From Asparagopsis taxiformis (lineage: Eukaryota; Rhodophyta; Florideophyceae; Bonnemaisoniales; Bonnemaisoniaceae), in NCBI GenBank assembly GCA_030407315.1, contig JALQPE010000121.1, positions 1 to 64,000 of the forward strand: a DNA stretch of 64,000 bases. The letters run 5' to 3'. The translations under genes were made by a program, and so were the position numbers. The notes beneath the pieces are model-generated. The model was given only the letters and a program-made list of their open reading frames with translations, did no database searches and had not been told where the DNA came from. Positions 17,119 to 27,104 of this stretch are shown here, piece by piece. The number at the start of each line of letters is the position of its first letter. The first letter of the stretch is position 1.

Positions 17119-17132
17119 GTTATGGGCCTAGG
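17119..17132 (+). other. copia-B primer-binding site
   Basis: GTTATGGGCCTAGG follows the LTR end AACA. It matches the initiator tRNA-Met anticodon-arm complement (GGTTATGGGCCCAG) except at two or three bases. Confidence 0.7.
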
Positions 17133-17373
17133 AGGGCGTGAATCTCCAAGGGAAATACTGCAGCCTCCCAAATTCGACCTTCAAACAGACAAGTTCCGGT
17201 GGCGTAATGACGTACGTCTATGGGTGCGACTAGTACGGAAACTGGCGCGTGGAGATGACTAGAGAGCGAATGCGTTGAGAAAAGCACTAGGGGAAGCCAT
17301 ATATCTCGCTATGGACACACCGAGCAAACACAAGCTCGACGACTACGAACTTAACACTGGGCTCCTCCGTATG
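17122..17373 (+). pseudogene. copia-B gag, N-terminal part
   Basis: The ATG at 17122 (MGLGGRESPREILQPPKFDL) opens gag. An in-frame TAG at 17260-17262 interrupts it, then the same frame continues (RANALRKALGEAIYLAMDTP) to the gypsy-2 insertion point. Removing gypsy-2 and one GTATG copy restores the frame exactly into 31828 onward (..LLRM / DDAISDEDQ..). Confidence 0.85.
17369..17373. repeat. gypsy-2 target-site duplication, left
   Basis: GTATG, repeated at 31828-31832 directly outside the other LTR. Confidence 0.95.
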
Positions 17374-18173
17374 TGTAGGACCAGCCGGGGTGGCGATCGC
17401 TAAGGGAGTTCTAGAATTGCAGCCGTGTCAGGGCGAGGTGAACCGTAACGCGCTGGTTGAACTTGCGTTCGCGCGTCGCTCGGTCGCGCTGGCGAACGGG
17501 TGGTACAACGGCGGAACGCGTAGGGAACGATCGCAACACGGGATTCGCGGGCCGGCGCAAGCCGTGATCTAAGGGCGAGATCACCGAGTAAACTCGAGCA
17601 CAACGCGATCCACACAGGGGTCGTAAATCCCTGGCCTAGTGGCGTGCGACGCAACGCGCGCTATCGCGGTGCGACGCGGTTCGACGATCGGTTTATGCGC
17701 AGCGCGCACGCGAACGTCGGCGATCGTGAGCAACCCGCACGCAACGTTTCAACGCAATCGGTCCTCGCGATTCGCTAAACGCTTAACTCGTAGCTGCGAA
17801 GATGCTGGCTGTTTATTGGTAAGGTACGAAGCGGAACGACCATTAATAGCTAGCTACTGAGGACAGGTTGTCCTTGCGCGGCCGGCCGGCGGCCGCTCGC
17901 TCGCACGCAAAAAAGGGAAATATTTGGGAAAAAGACTTTCGTTATAAAAACCCAAAAAGGGGAAATACAGGGAATTTCGCAGAAGGCGCTACACGTGGCG
18001 CCAAGCTCGCAGGTTCGTTCGCGCGCACGCGTTCGCTCAGGCGCGCCGTGACACGTAATCGGATCGCTACGCGTACGCTCGCTTACTAACTAACTAATTC
18101 GCGGATGCATGCGGACTCAGCCAGACGCAGTCGTTACGAGCGCGCGCGCGTCGACCGAATAAATTGTACCACA
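17374..18173 (-). repeat. gypsy-2 3' LTR (left copy), 800 bp
   Basis: TGTAGGACC...GTACCACA. Aligned with 31027-31827 it shows four substitutions and one A-run indel. The first bases (TGTAG) resemble the gypsy-1 LTR start; the rest is unrelated. Confidence 0.97.
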
Positions 18174-18184
18174 CTCCCCCCGAC
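18174..18184 (-). other. gypsy-2 3' polypurine tract
   Basis: On the minus strand GTCGGGGGGAG abuts the LTR start TGTGGTAC. Confidence 0.75.
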
Positions 18185-18362
18185 TAACTCCACAGCGCGT
18201 CCTCGCGCGTCATCTACTCACGCATACCTTCCGCTGCCTCTTCTCGCGTCTGTTTTTCTCTTTCCTCGTTCTTCTCCTTCGCTGTCACTTTCCTTCCTCT
18301 TTCGTTCTCTCTCCTCTATTCACGTTCTCCGTTTCGCCATCGTCGCCCGCTCCTTCATCGCG

Positions 18363-19877
18363 ATGGCGCACGACGACGAATCTCTTCCTGGGTGGCTCCG
18401 TGCCGGCGTCGCTCCTGGCGACGAAATGACGACGCCTACTCGCACGCCGACTGCCGCTCCGCGCTTCGCAACTCCTTTGCCGGCAAGTCCCGAGAGCCCG
18501 TTCTATCTTCCCTTAGCCCAGGCATCGTCCATCAATGCGCCTGTTCCGGCGGTCGCGAGCGGTTCCGATGCGAACAGCGTCGAGGCGTCACCAAACGTCG
18601 TCGAGACCGTGGACGTCACGGGTACGCCGGCGTCGGTGACTGGCGGTCATTCTTCTATCGGCGTTCCTCTCCGCTCCATACCCGCTCCTTCCTCCGTATC
18701 CCTTCCGTCGGCCGCGCAAAACGCTCCCATCCCGACGCCGCGCGCTCGTTACGAAGATCCGTCCGCGTTTCGCTTTCTGCCGCGTACGCTTCCAACGTGG
18801 TCGGAGCTAAGTAGGCTACAGTATTATCCGCGCCGCTTTCAATGGGACCGCATCGCCGACGTTAATCGCTACGCCGTCCTGCCCGGCCATCGCAACGCGC
18901 AAACGGTATGGGACGCGCGGCGTGAATCGGCGTTGTGCGATTTGGCCGTACCCGCGAACCTGCCATGCGACGCCTATTTCCTTGAAGACGCTGCTGACGA
19001 ACGGCTCGTACGCCACTTGGCGAGGCTCCGTACAATGCGTCGCGACGAATTCGCGCACCTCGACCCGTGGGCGGCAGCGCCAAGCGCTGGCTTCTTATTA
19101 GACGGGGGCGTTCCGTGGAACGACGTGGAACACGAGGGGGCAACGAGCGAACCTTGGTTTCTCGACGCGAGTATGCGCCCCGAGGCGCGCCGCGAATTAC
19201 GCTTGCGTCGCACGTTCGGATACTTCGTCACGCACCGCGACGTCGAGTTCCGTGAATTCCCTGAAGATCGCATCGGCGCTTTCTTCCCTCGTTACGACGC
19301 GCGCGACTGGCCTGAAGCACCCGAGTCCTTGTCGGTCCCTTTGCCTTGCGTCTTCCATTACGCGCCGTCTGTCCTCCTTGGTCTTAATGTCCCCGTCGAA
19401 ACGCGCTCGTACTTCTGGGCCGTTGCTTTAAGCGAATGGGTCGTGATGATAGCCTGTGCGTGGCTCCATATCGCCTACGTCGAGCGCCGCATAGTGCGTT
19501 TAAGCGATAAACTTATCGCTGGGATCGAGCGCGTCGGCGCGTCGGCGGTCGTGCGCGGCGGTTCGTATTCTACGGCACACTTGGAAAGCCTTCTATCGGA
19601 ACATCGCGCTTGCGCATGGGACGAAACGCCCGTCTTCGACGTCGCGCCGGGTATCGATTTCAACGAAGGCGGCCAATGGTTGCCGTGGAACGCGGAACGC
19701 GGCAGTGTGGACTGGGCGCACGGTTCGCTCGGTGTCCATCGTCACACAGAGATTCCGCATCTTCAGTTAAAATCGCCGCGCAACCCGTCGCGCAGCGCGT
19801 TCGCGCATCTAGAAGCCCATGACGTCGTGACCGTGGATACCGTATTGCCGCGTTATCAACCAACGAGCTACACGTGA
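18363..19877 (+). CDS. gypsy-2 antisense ORF 1
   Basis: 505 codons from the ATG at 18363 (MAHDDESLPGWLRAGVAPGD). The frame is open further upstream into the LTR, but this ATG begins protein-like sequence. Residues 1-120 are Pro/Ser/Thr-rich; about 130-480 look folded and aromatic-rich (LPTWSELSRLQYYPRRFQWD, LRLRRTFGYFVTHRDVEFRE, PLPCVFHYAPSVLLGLNVP). A hydrophobic helix (EWVVMIACAWLHIAYV) aligns by eye with the gypsy-1 helix LERDILIGIELARTAE. There is no signal peptide. Its stop overlaps the next ATG as TGATG (19875-19879). In gypsy-1 the corresponding regions are one continuous frame, so the junction may be a frameshift rather than a real boundary. Function unknown. Confidence 0.65.
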   Translation: MAHDDESLPGWLRAGVAPGDEMTTPTRTPTAAPRFATPLPASPESPFYLPLAQASSINAPVPAVASGSDANSVEASPNVVETVDVTGTPASVTGGHSSIGVPLRSIPAPSSVSLPSAAQNAPIPTPRARYEDPSAFRFLPRTLPTWSELSRLQYYPRRFQWDRIADVNRYAVLPGHRNAQTVWDARRESALCDLAVPANLPCDAYFLEDAADERLVRHLARLRTMRRDEFAHLDPWAAAPSAGFLLDGGVPWNDVEHEGATSEPWFLDASMRPEARRELRLRRTFGYFVTHRDVEFREFPEDRIGAFFPRYDARDWPEAPESLSVPLPCVFHYAPSVLLGLNVPVETRSYFWAVALSEWVVMIACAWLHIAYVERRIVRLSDKLIAGIERVGASAVVRGGSYSTAHLESLLSEHRACAWDETPVFDVAPGIDFNEGGQWLPWNAERGSVDWAHGSLGVHRHTEIPHLQLKSPRNPSRSAFAHLEAHDVVTVDTVLPRYQPTSYT

Positions 19878-21622
19878 TGCGTGCGACCAACTCGCGAGAG
19901 TACGCGCAATACCTCGGCATGGCGGCGTTGCTTGCCGTAGAGCGTCGTCGCTTTCGAGACGGTCGGTATTCGCTATTTTCGGAGGCACCTCGAGCTCCGA
20001 TCGACGTTACTCAGCTTGACGCAGCGCTGCGGGCGGAGTACGTCAAGGTATACAACGAACTGCAGGAACTGAAGAAGGCCACTCAGGGTCAAAGTACTGC
20101 GGGTGCGTCGGGCGAAGCGAGCGCTAGTGGAGCCGCGGCGGGTGCTTCAGCCAACGTAGTTTCGGCCGTGGTTGAGGACGCGATAGCAAGTGCGGCCGCG
20201 GTCGCTGAAGGCGTGGCATCAATTGCACCGGATGCGGCTGAACTGCGAACTCGACTGGCTGAGGCCGAACGAGCCGGCGAAGAAGCGTTGTCGCGCGTGA
20301 CGTCCATTGCGCAAGCTCGCGACGACGCCTTAGTCCGACTCGACGAAGCGAATCGGGCGCGCAACGCCGCGCACAAGACGAGAGACGAGGCTCTGTCACT
20401 CTTGCAAGGGGCGAGGGAGGCGCTTACAAAGACCGAGGTCCGCGAGGTGGCGTTAAAACGCAAAGTCGATGAAGATGCGGTGCGTATCGAACGCATGCAG
20501 ACGGACATCAATACAATGATGGGTCGGGCGGGCGCGCACAGGAGAAGCGAAGAAGAACTTCACGCTAAGGTGACGGAGCTTCAAACTCGCTGCGACACGG
20601 CTTCGGTGGCGCGCGAAACGGCGGAACGGGCGCTTGTCGAAGTCGAAACTAACCTTGGGGCCGAAAGGGAGCGAGCGGCTAGTCGCCTTACCGCGGTGCG
20701 CGAGGAATATCAAGCGCGCGAGCGGGAAACCGTACGACAAGTCCAAGATACTATCGAGCGCGCGCACCGTTTGGGTACGGCGTTGAATAACGTCGTGGGT
20801 TACCTGCAGCGGTCCCCCGCGGGGTCGGTTGACGAACAAGAATCGGCCGGTGAAACGCAATCTGTGAGTGGGTTGCGCGCGGAAGCATCGGTGCGTGGCG
20901 CCTCCGAGGGCGTTGGCGTGGGGCGCGGCGGCGCTCGCCCTACGACGCGTTCGCGTGCGGCTGCAGCCTCGGCGGGTCGGGCAAGCATCCCTCCACTTCG
21001 AATCGGCGTACATGATGGGCGCGTCGTTCGGGTGTTGAATCCCGAGCGGCGACGCGGTCACCAGGCAGTACGGCTTCAAGCCGTGCTCGTTCGCGCGGTA
21101 CTGCGGGTAGTTCGTCGAGCCGTCGCACGCGTCGGGACGGCGACACGCGCGCACCACCGTCTTAGTTCTCATTCCGTTTCGTCGGCTGCTTCGCTGCACC
21201 TCCTTCTTAGAATAAACTTGTCTTGCTTTGTGTTCGCCTTTCGCTCCTTTACCTTTGTCGCTTTCTTCGAATCGCGAATCCTTCGCGCGGCGGCGCGGCC
21301 GAAGCATCGTTGCGTACGGCTGGTGCGTAACCACGTCACAGTAAGGGCGCGCGGCGGCCGCGGCTTGAAACCGTACTTGCCAGATGTCTGCGTCGCCGTT
21401 CGGGGGACACATGTACGACGCGCCTATTGTACGCGTGCGGAGTCGAGGCGCATGAGACGGCGGGCGGTCTCTTGCGCCGGCAGCGCCGCGCTCGTGCGTT
21501 TTGACAAGGAAGGTTGGTGTAGGACCTTAGCCCTTGTAGATGGATTATACCTCCGAGGAGGATTAGAGGATAGGGATAAGGCTTCGAACTCACGAGTGAG
21601 AGCGCCGATTCCACGAGGTTGA
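19877..21622 (+). CDS. gypsy-2 antisense ORF 2 with long coiled coil
   Basis: The ATG at 19877 starts MRATNSREYAQYLGMAALLA. A long coiled coil spans about residues 120-310 (heptad-like, Ala/Glu/Arg-rich, e.g. AEAERAGEEALSRVTSIAQA). It is followed by a Gly/Arg/Ser-rich region; the extreme C-terminal 200 codons are Arg-rich and may be read-through of non-coding DNA. The layout (helix block, coiled coil, basic tail) parallels the gypsy-1 antisense ORF. The minus-strand ORF over 20453-21412 looks like a shadow of this one. Could be a structural or nucleic-acid-binding factor; unproven. Confidence 0.6.
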   Translation: MRATNSREYAQYLGMAALLAVERRRFRDGRYSLFSEAPRAPIDVTQLDAALRAEYVKVYNELQELKKATQGQSTAGASGEASASGAAAGASANVVSAVVEDAIASAAAVAEGVASIAPDAAELRTRLAEAERAGEEALSRVTSIAQARDDALVRLDEANRARNAAHKTRDEALSLLQGAREALTKTEVREVALKRKVDEDAVRIERMQTDINTMMGRAGAHRRSEEELHAKVTELQTRCDTASVARETAERALVEVETNLGAERERAASRLTAVREEYQARERETVRQVQDTIERAHRLGTALNNVVGYLQRSPAGSVDEQESAGETQSVSGLRAEASVRGASEGVGVGRGGARPTTRSRAAAASAGRASIPPLRIGVHDGRVVRVLNPERRRGHQAVRLQAVLVRAVLRVVRRAVARVGTATRAHHRLSSHSVSSAASLHLLLRINLSCFVFAFRSFTFVAFFESRILRAAARPKHRCVRLVRNHVTVRARGGRGLKPYLPDVCVAVRGTHVRRAYCTRAESRRMRRRAVSCAGSAALVRFDKEGWCRTLALVDGLYLRGGLEDRDKASNSRVRAPIPRG

Positions 21623-24213
21623 CGCCTCGTGCGATCCTAGTAGCCCGAGGGCTGTGTCGGGTGGATCGATCCCTCGGAGCCCGGACACCTGTCTCCCAAC
21701 CCGGTAGCGGGTGGTAGAGCGGGGTCCGGGAGGGCTGGATCTAACCTGCCAGAGGGATCTATCGGCCGTGGCCGTCCTCAACCCACTCAAGGGTTACTAG
21801 GCACTTAGCGCGATGGATCCCCGCGGGGATTGTGGTCGCCTCCACGCGTGGTTTTCACACGACGTATTCCGCAACTGTGATACCACTGACGGCAGCGGTC
21901 GGGACCGTTTGAAAAGCCTGCGGGCGTTGGCTTCGGTTGACCGGCTGGGGGTGCCAACCGACAGCACTCCCAGTCGGCAGCCTTGTCCCGGTGGGCGGAA
22001 GGCCCCTCCCGGTCGCCTAGCGGCGTTAAAAGAAGCGGGAAGGTTCTCCACTACTGTGGAGACGAAATGCCCTAGGGCAATCCACGTGCACTCCCGCCGG
22101 AGGAGGCTCGCGGCGGGCAATTGGGGAAATGTGCGAGCGATCCCCAATAGGAGATCGAAACGGAGCAGCGGGTATCCGGTAAGGGAACTGCCGCCGCCGT
22201 TTAGTTGTAAGTTAAACGACCACGGTCGAAAGATTTGGAACCGAGACGATCTACCTTTATTGTAGCTTAGTGGTCAATCCGTTGACCTTAAATGGTCAAC
22301 GAGACTGCCGGGACCGGACCAGGACCAATGGTCCCGGTCCGGCGTCCAATGGACCTTGTGGGGTGTTTATGCGGCCCAGGGGCCTTACAGAGTAAGCTGC
22401 TACGTTGCTACGTGTACACTAATAGAAACGGCTAGCCGTAACATACACGTGTGTAACTGTAACGGGAGAATCCTCCCGCTCGCACACGTGTGTGACTAAT
22501 CGCGCCTATATCGCTACACGTTGCACGCTCGCCGAAGGGTCCCGCGCAAGCAATGTGGCCCGGTGCCAATGCAAGGCGGCACGCGCCCATTCGCCCTTGG
22601 GCGACAATTGCCTTGCCACGTCACTGCGGCCATTGATTCCCCACGCGGCTCTTCGCGGCTGATTCCCTATCGAGCACCCACTCACGCTCTCGAGCGTACC
22701 GCTTAAGCGACCCTTCCTGACGCCCATTCCAGACGCCTGGAATTGTCCCTCCCGCGACCGCTCGCAGCGCGATACGGGACGAGTCCCACAGTTGGCGAAA
22801 GGGAGGAATCGCAGCGTGCATCTTTCGTCCAATGAGAGGGTGCGGGGCAAAGGAGGGAGTGCGGTAAGCTGTGAGGGAGGTTCGTCGCCGTTCGCTCGCG
22901 CCGTCAGCTCGCCGTGCGTGATTCCCTTCGTCGCTCGCTAATTTCGTCGCCTATTTGCTTCGCATTACAGCGCTCGTCGCTTCGCTGGGCGGATTCGTCG
23001 TGCGCTTCTCGTGACTAGCGCGGGTCGGCGGGGTTCTATTTGGGGGTTTATGCGGGGGCTACGTTTTTAGTAGCATGCCTCCGTCTTTCGTCTTCGTCCT
23101 TTCGCTAGAGGGGGAGGCATGCGCGTAGGTAGCATTTCATTCCCAGTAGAGGCCCGCGTCATTCCAGGGGCTGGCGTCCTTCCACCAAGTCCATACGTTC
23201 CGCTGCCAAGCCGGGCGTGTGATCGACCAATCAGGTGTCGACAGCGAGGTGCAACTCGTCACGGCGCGAGGGCTCAGCTTGGCGGCGGCGCGATACAGGT
23301 GTCCCATTCCACGGCGCCTTTCTGAGGGGCAGTTTCCGTGGGACGGCCGAATTGCTAGCTAGCCGGGCCAGCCCGCCTTCGCGATGCCAGCGTCGCTCCC
23401 CCTTTTTCGCGCGGAAAATATCCCGCTGGTTCCAACGCATTCCGCGGTCCCTGAGGTAGTTGAGAGCCAGATAGGCAGCGCTCCATTGCGCTAGGCCAGA
23501 CCCTTCTCGCACTTCGGGAGGCCTGCATTGACTTGCGCGTGCGACGATATTGCGTGGGCGACGACGTGGCGGCGCGTGGCGCGAATGCGGCGAAAAATAA
23601 CCGGGCGCGGGCGTCGAGAATTGCGTGGCGAAACGAAAACGGAAGCTTGCGTGGCGCGATAACGACGATTCTTGCGTGGCGCAATAAGTGGCGGCCCAAG
23701 CGTAAGCGGGGGTAGGATGCCATGAAGACGCGCCAAAGGCACTTACGCGGCAGGCGTTGCGAGCGCTCGTGAGGCGACTCAGACGCGTGTGCAAATACAA
23801 ATGTAGACGGCCGTCAACTCGAGCGCGGTAGTTCGCGTATCCCGTGACGCGTGGCGCTGGCGCTCGGTGCCTAAGTTAAACCTAGGGCGACCCATTGTAC
23901 AGATGCCCGCGTGTCATCCCAATAAATGTCGCGCTATGAGCGACATCGATTCGCCCTGCACCGCGGGGGTATAGAGTATGCAGAGGCGATGGCCAGTTAT
24001 GCGGGGCGCAGCGGCATCCGCTTGGCGTCTCGCTTGTTCCTCCGGTGCATCGCCACGTTTTTAGTTCGTGCTGTGTGGCCCCGCGTGCGCGCAGGAGTGC
24101 GCTTGATCGCGTCATCACCTTTGCCGTGGTTCACCTGTCGGCAGCAGCTCTTACGGAGCCCGCGGCTGGCGGTGATTTGTCGGAACGCGTCTCTGGTCAA
24201 GCCCTGTCGGGCG
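21623..24213. other. gypsy-2 2.6-kb stretch without recognisable genes
   Basis: Lies between antisense ORF 2 and the chromodomain end of pol. GC-rich with scattered short inverted repeats, e.g. around 22270-22345 (GTTGACC/GGTCAAC and GGACC/GGTCC groups). Short open frames on both strands show no domain. The equivalent gap in gypsy-1 is only 290 bp. Confidence 0.5.
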
Positions 24214-24906
24214 TCAATTGCGTGGCGTGCGGGATTGCATCCTACGGTTCCTGAGTCGCGCGCTCGCGCGGCTGGGCGGTGCGGTTCGCTGCGCGTCATC
24301 GCGCTTCTCCCTGCGGGCGGGTACCTTCGGCGGGTTCTTTCGACGGTTGCGCGGCGTTGCAGGCTGGCTCGCGGTATCGTGCGCGGGGGCCTTAGGCGTG
24401 CGTCGGTTCAGGTCTTTTCGGAAACGTGCGACCAACGGCGCGGGCAGCGAGCTCTCGGGCTCCCACGTATCGTCGCGCGGCGAATATCCTTTCCACCTTA
24501 CGCGGAAGACGGACGCGCCAGCGTCATCGATGCCTTCGGCCGTTAGTTTATCAATCATAAATTCGCGCGCCCCGTATTCTGACTCCGGGTTGACCTTGCG
24601 CGTATCATCGAGGTCGCGTTCGTCCCGCCGTGTCGCGTCGTCGGCGTTCTCCGCGTCGTTGGTATCTCCCTCGCCGCCGGGCGAATCAGGCGCGCTTGTC
24701 GCATCACGCGGCGCGAAGCGGATACGATCGGAGCTAACGAGTTCGGGTACGCCGTCTATTACGATTTCGTAAGTATGGCCATGACAACCTATTACGGGGA
24801 AAGGGCCAGAGACGGGGTAATCCAGTTTCGATGCGCGCGTCTCTTCACTTCGCTGCGCTTGCGTCGTCGCTCCCGCGCGGGTATCCAAGTACACTTGGTC
24901 ACCCAC
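24214..24906 (-). CDS. gypsy-2 pol, C-terminal part: integrase tail and chromodomain
   Basis: Begins at GDQVYLDTRAGATT, the usual integrase C-terminal beta-strand segment, with the GPFPVI motif soon after. A chromodomain follows at about residues 112-165 (FMIDKLTAEGIDDAGASVFR, VRWKGYSPRDDTWEPESSL), with the aromatic-cage and WEP signatures intact, then a basic tail. It joins the preceding integrase frame through a one-base shift near 24906-24915 (an A-run lost one base), so the natural protein is integrase-chromodomain, unlike the separate chromodomain of gypsy-1. Confidence 0.88.
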   Translation of the reverse strand: MGDQVYLDTRAGATTQAQRSEETRASKLDYPVSGPFPVIGCHGHTYEIVIDGVPELVSSDRIRFAPRDATSAPDSPGGEGDTNDAENADDATRRDERDLDDTRKVNPESEYGAREFMIDKLTAEGIDDAGASVFRVRWKGYSPRDDTWEPESSLPAPLVARFRKDLNRRTPKAPAHDTASQPATPRNRRKNPPKVPARREKRDDAQRTAPPSRASARLRNRRMQSRTPRN

Positions 24907-27014
24907 TTAATATCCTTATTCACCGCGCGTACACTGCGGTCGAAGTCCCGTTTATATCGCGCTTGCGCCTTCTTCAACGCGCTCGCCGCGCGCGCGTAGG
25001 CGTCTGATAGCCGCGCTAGGAATTCCATACGAAGGAATGGCGTACTGCGAATCGTGTCCACTTGTTCCGTACCCAGCGGCACAGGGTAGCGCGTGAGCGT
25101 AAGCTCGAACGGCGACGTATTCGTCGAGCGGTGTATCGCGCGATTGTAGGCGTACGCTAGCGCATCCAAGTGCTCATCCCAGTCCTTTCGCTCTTCGTCG
25201 ACGTAATGGCGCAGCGTCGCGACGATGGTACGATTCATTCGCTCGACTTGTCCGTTCGATTGCGGGTGATACGTCGTCGTGAATATGTTTCGCGTTCCCA
25301 TAAGCGCGCACGTTTCCTGAAATAACTTCGAGCGAAACTGCGGTCCGTTGTCAGAAAGCAGCGTGCGCGGCGGTCCGTATACAAAGACCCAGTCTCTGCA
25401 AAAGGCCTTCGCGACGGCGAGCGCAGATACGCGTCCAAGCGCGATGAGTCGGCAAAGCTTGCTATAGCGATCGGCGATTACGAGTACGAAGCGGCGTTGG
25501 CGCGGAGTCTCGGGTAGCGGACCCAGAATATCGATGGCGACGTCTTCGAGCGGGCGCGTTGCGGGAAAGAGCTTCAGGGCGTTCGTGTGGCGATACTGCG
25601 TAACGCGATTACGTGCGCACGCGTCGCACTGTCTCACTGTAGTGTAGACGTCTACGCTCATCATCGGCCAGTAGTATGCACGTCGAATTGCGTCGTACAT
25701 GCGTCGCGCGCCCGGGTGTCCTGCAGTTACCGCGTAGTGGTTAGCTCGCAGAATACGCCCCTTAATCACTTCGGGAACGACTATCTGCGTGGCGTTGTCG
25801 AGCGGAGCGGTCCTCATGAGAATCCCATCGGGGGATAGGTGAAAACGCGACTGCGGCTCGGTTTCGACGTCGCGTTTCGCGTTTTGGCAGAACTCGTCCG
25901 TAGCCTGCTCGCGTATCCACTCGTCAGCGGATACGGGTGGTTCGATACATGCTCGAGATGTCAGCAGACAATCCAGGCTAGGATAATATTCGGCGTAGTC
26001 GCATAGTAGCGCGGCGTCGGCTCGAACGTAAGCGTCCGCGTGCGGTTCGACGATGTTCGCGGCGCCGAAGCAGGGTATCTCGTCCGGTATTTCCGTCTCG
26101 TCGCCGCTTCGCGTGGCCATTCGCGAGAGCGCGTCGGCGATAACATGGCGTTTACCCTTTTTATATTCGACGTCGAACTCGAACTCGGCGAGTCGCAATC
26201 GCCAGCGCGCGAGTCGTCCTTCCGCGGAGGTCATATTTAGAATCCAGCGCAGCGAATTATGGTCCGTGCGAACCGTGAACTTCCGTCCTTCTAGGTATGC
26301 GCGTAATAGTAACACAGCCCATACCACTGCGAGGCATTCGCGTTCCGTCGTCGAGTAATTGCGCTCCGCGTCGTTAAGCGTGCGCGACCAGTATCCGACT
26401 GGATGTAATACGTCGTCGTCGGCGTCTAACTGTAGTAACGCGCACCCGATTTGGCCTTGCGACGCGTCGGTGTCGAGCACATACGGGTGCCCTTCGCGCG
26501 GTAGACGGAGGATAGGTGGAGATAGCATCGCTTGTCGCAATGACTCGAACGCGCGCGTTTGCTCGGGCGTCGGCGCGGGTAGGTTATCTCCTTGATCCTT
26601 CTTCAGCAGCTGCGTAAGCGGCGCTGCTACGAACGCGAATTTTTCAACGAATCGGCGGTATACGTTGCACGTCCCCAGGAAGCTGCGCAGTTGCGTTTTC
26701 GTCGTCGGGTACGTCGCATCGCGTAGCGCGTCGCATTTCGTCGTCGGTACGGATAGCTTCCCCGGCGAAATAGTATGTCCCAGATAGTCCACCGAGCGCT
26801 TGAAGAACTCGGTCTTCGCGAACTTCAGCGAAACGCCGGCGCGTCCGAGGATTCCCAGTATCTCTTCGAAGTGATGCACGTGCGCGTTTACGTCGGCGGA
26901 GAAGATGATTACGTCATCCAGGTAGACAAGGCAATGCTGCCATTTCACGTTCGCGAGCAAGATATCGAGCGCGCGCTGAAACGTCGCGGGCGCGTTCGAT
27001 AGTCCAAAGGGCAT
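24792..27014 (-). CDS. gypsy-2 pol, third part: RT palm, RNase H, integrase core
   Basis: The frame is open from 27104, just past the nonsense codon; the ATG at 27014 is internal to RT. YLDDVIIF lies at residues 31-38; RNase H has LDTDASQGQIG, TERECLAVVW and VRTDHNSLRW. The integrase zinc domain is HYAVTAGHPGARRMYDAIRR then CDACARNR; the catalytic core is VAIDILGPL, LLSDNGPQF and SNGQVERMNR. The last 38 codons are out of frame with the chromodomain segment that should follow. Confidence 0.92.
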   Translation of the reverse strand: MPFGLSNAPATFQRALDILLANVKWQHCLVYLDDVIIFSADVNAHVHHFEEILGILGRAGVSLKFAKTEFFKRSVDYLGHTISPGKLSVPTTKCDALRDATYPTTKTQLRSFLGTCNVYRRFVEKFAFVAAPLTQLLKKDQGDNLPAPTPEQTRAFESLRQAMLSPPILRLPREGHPYVLDTDASQGQIGCALLQLDADDDVLHPVGYWSRTLNDAERNYSTTERECLAVVWAVLLLRAYLEGRKFTVRTDHNSLRWILNMTSAEGRLARWRLRLAEFEFDVEYKKGKRHVIADALSRMATRSGDETEIPDEIPCFGAANIVEPHADAYVRADAALLCDYAEYYPSLDCLLTSRACIEPPVSADEWIREQATDEFCQNAKRDVETEPQSRFHLSPDGILMRTAPLDNATQIVVPEVIKGRILRANHYAVTAGHPGARRMYDAIRRAYYWPMMSVDVYTTVRQCDACARNRVTQYRHTNALKLFPATRPLEDVAIDILGPLPETPRQRRFVLVIADRYSKLCRLIALGRVSALAVAKAFCRDWVFVYGPPRTLLSDNGPQFRSKLFQETCALMGTRNIFTTTYHPQSNGQVERMNRTIVATLRHYVDEERKDWDEHLDALAYAYNRAIHRSTNTSPFELTLTRYPVPLGTEQVDTIRSTPFLRMEFLARLSDAYARAASALKKAQARYKRDFDRSVRAVNKDIKWVTKCTWIPARERRRKRSEVKRRAHRNWITPSLALSP

Positions 27015-27104
27015 ACGGCGGAAGCGATACGTACCAACATGCGACGTAAACGTGGTCTTATCGCGGTCGGCGTGCGCTACCGGGATTTGCCAGTATCCCG
27101 AATT

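Noticed and set aside
20453..21412. 319-codon minus-strand ORF in gypsy-2
   Set aside because: Arg/His-rich sequence without domain, lying opposite the coiled-coil ORF; a shadow frame in CG-rich DNA.
21813..22265. 150-codon plus-strand ORF in gypsy-2
   Set aside because: Arg/Pro/Gly-rich with no recognisable structure; typical chance frame in GC-rich DNA.
23231..23800. 189-codon minus-strand ORF in gypsy-2
   Set aside because: Arg/Ala/Ser-rich low-complexity reading, as in other frames of this GC-rich stretch; no domain or conserved context.
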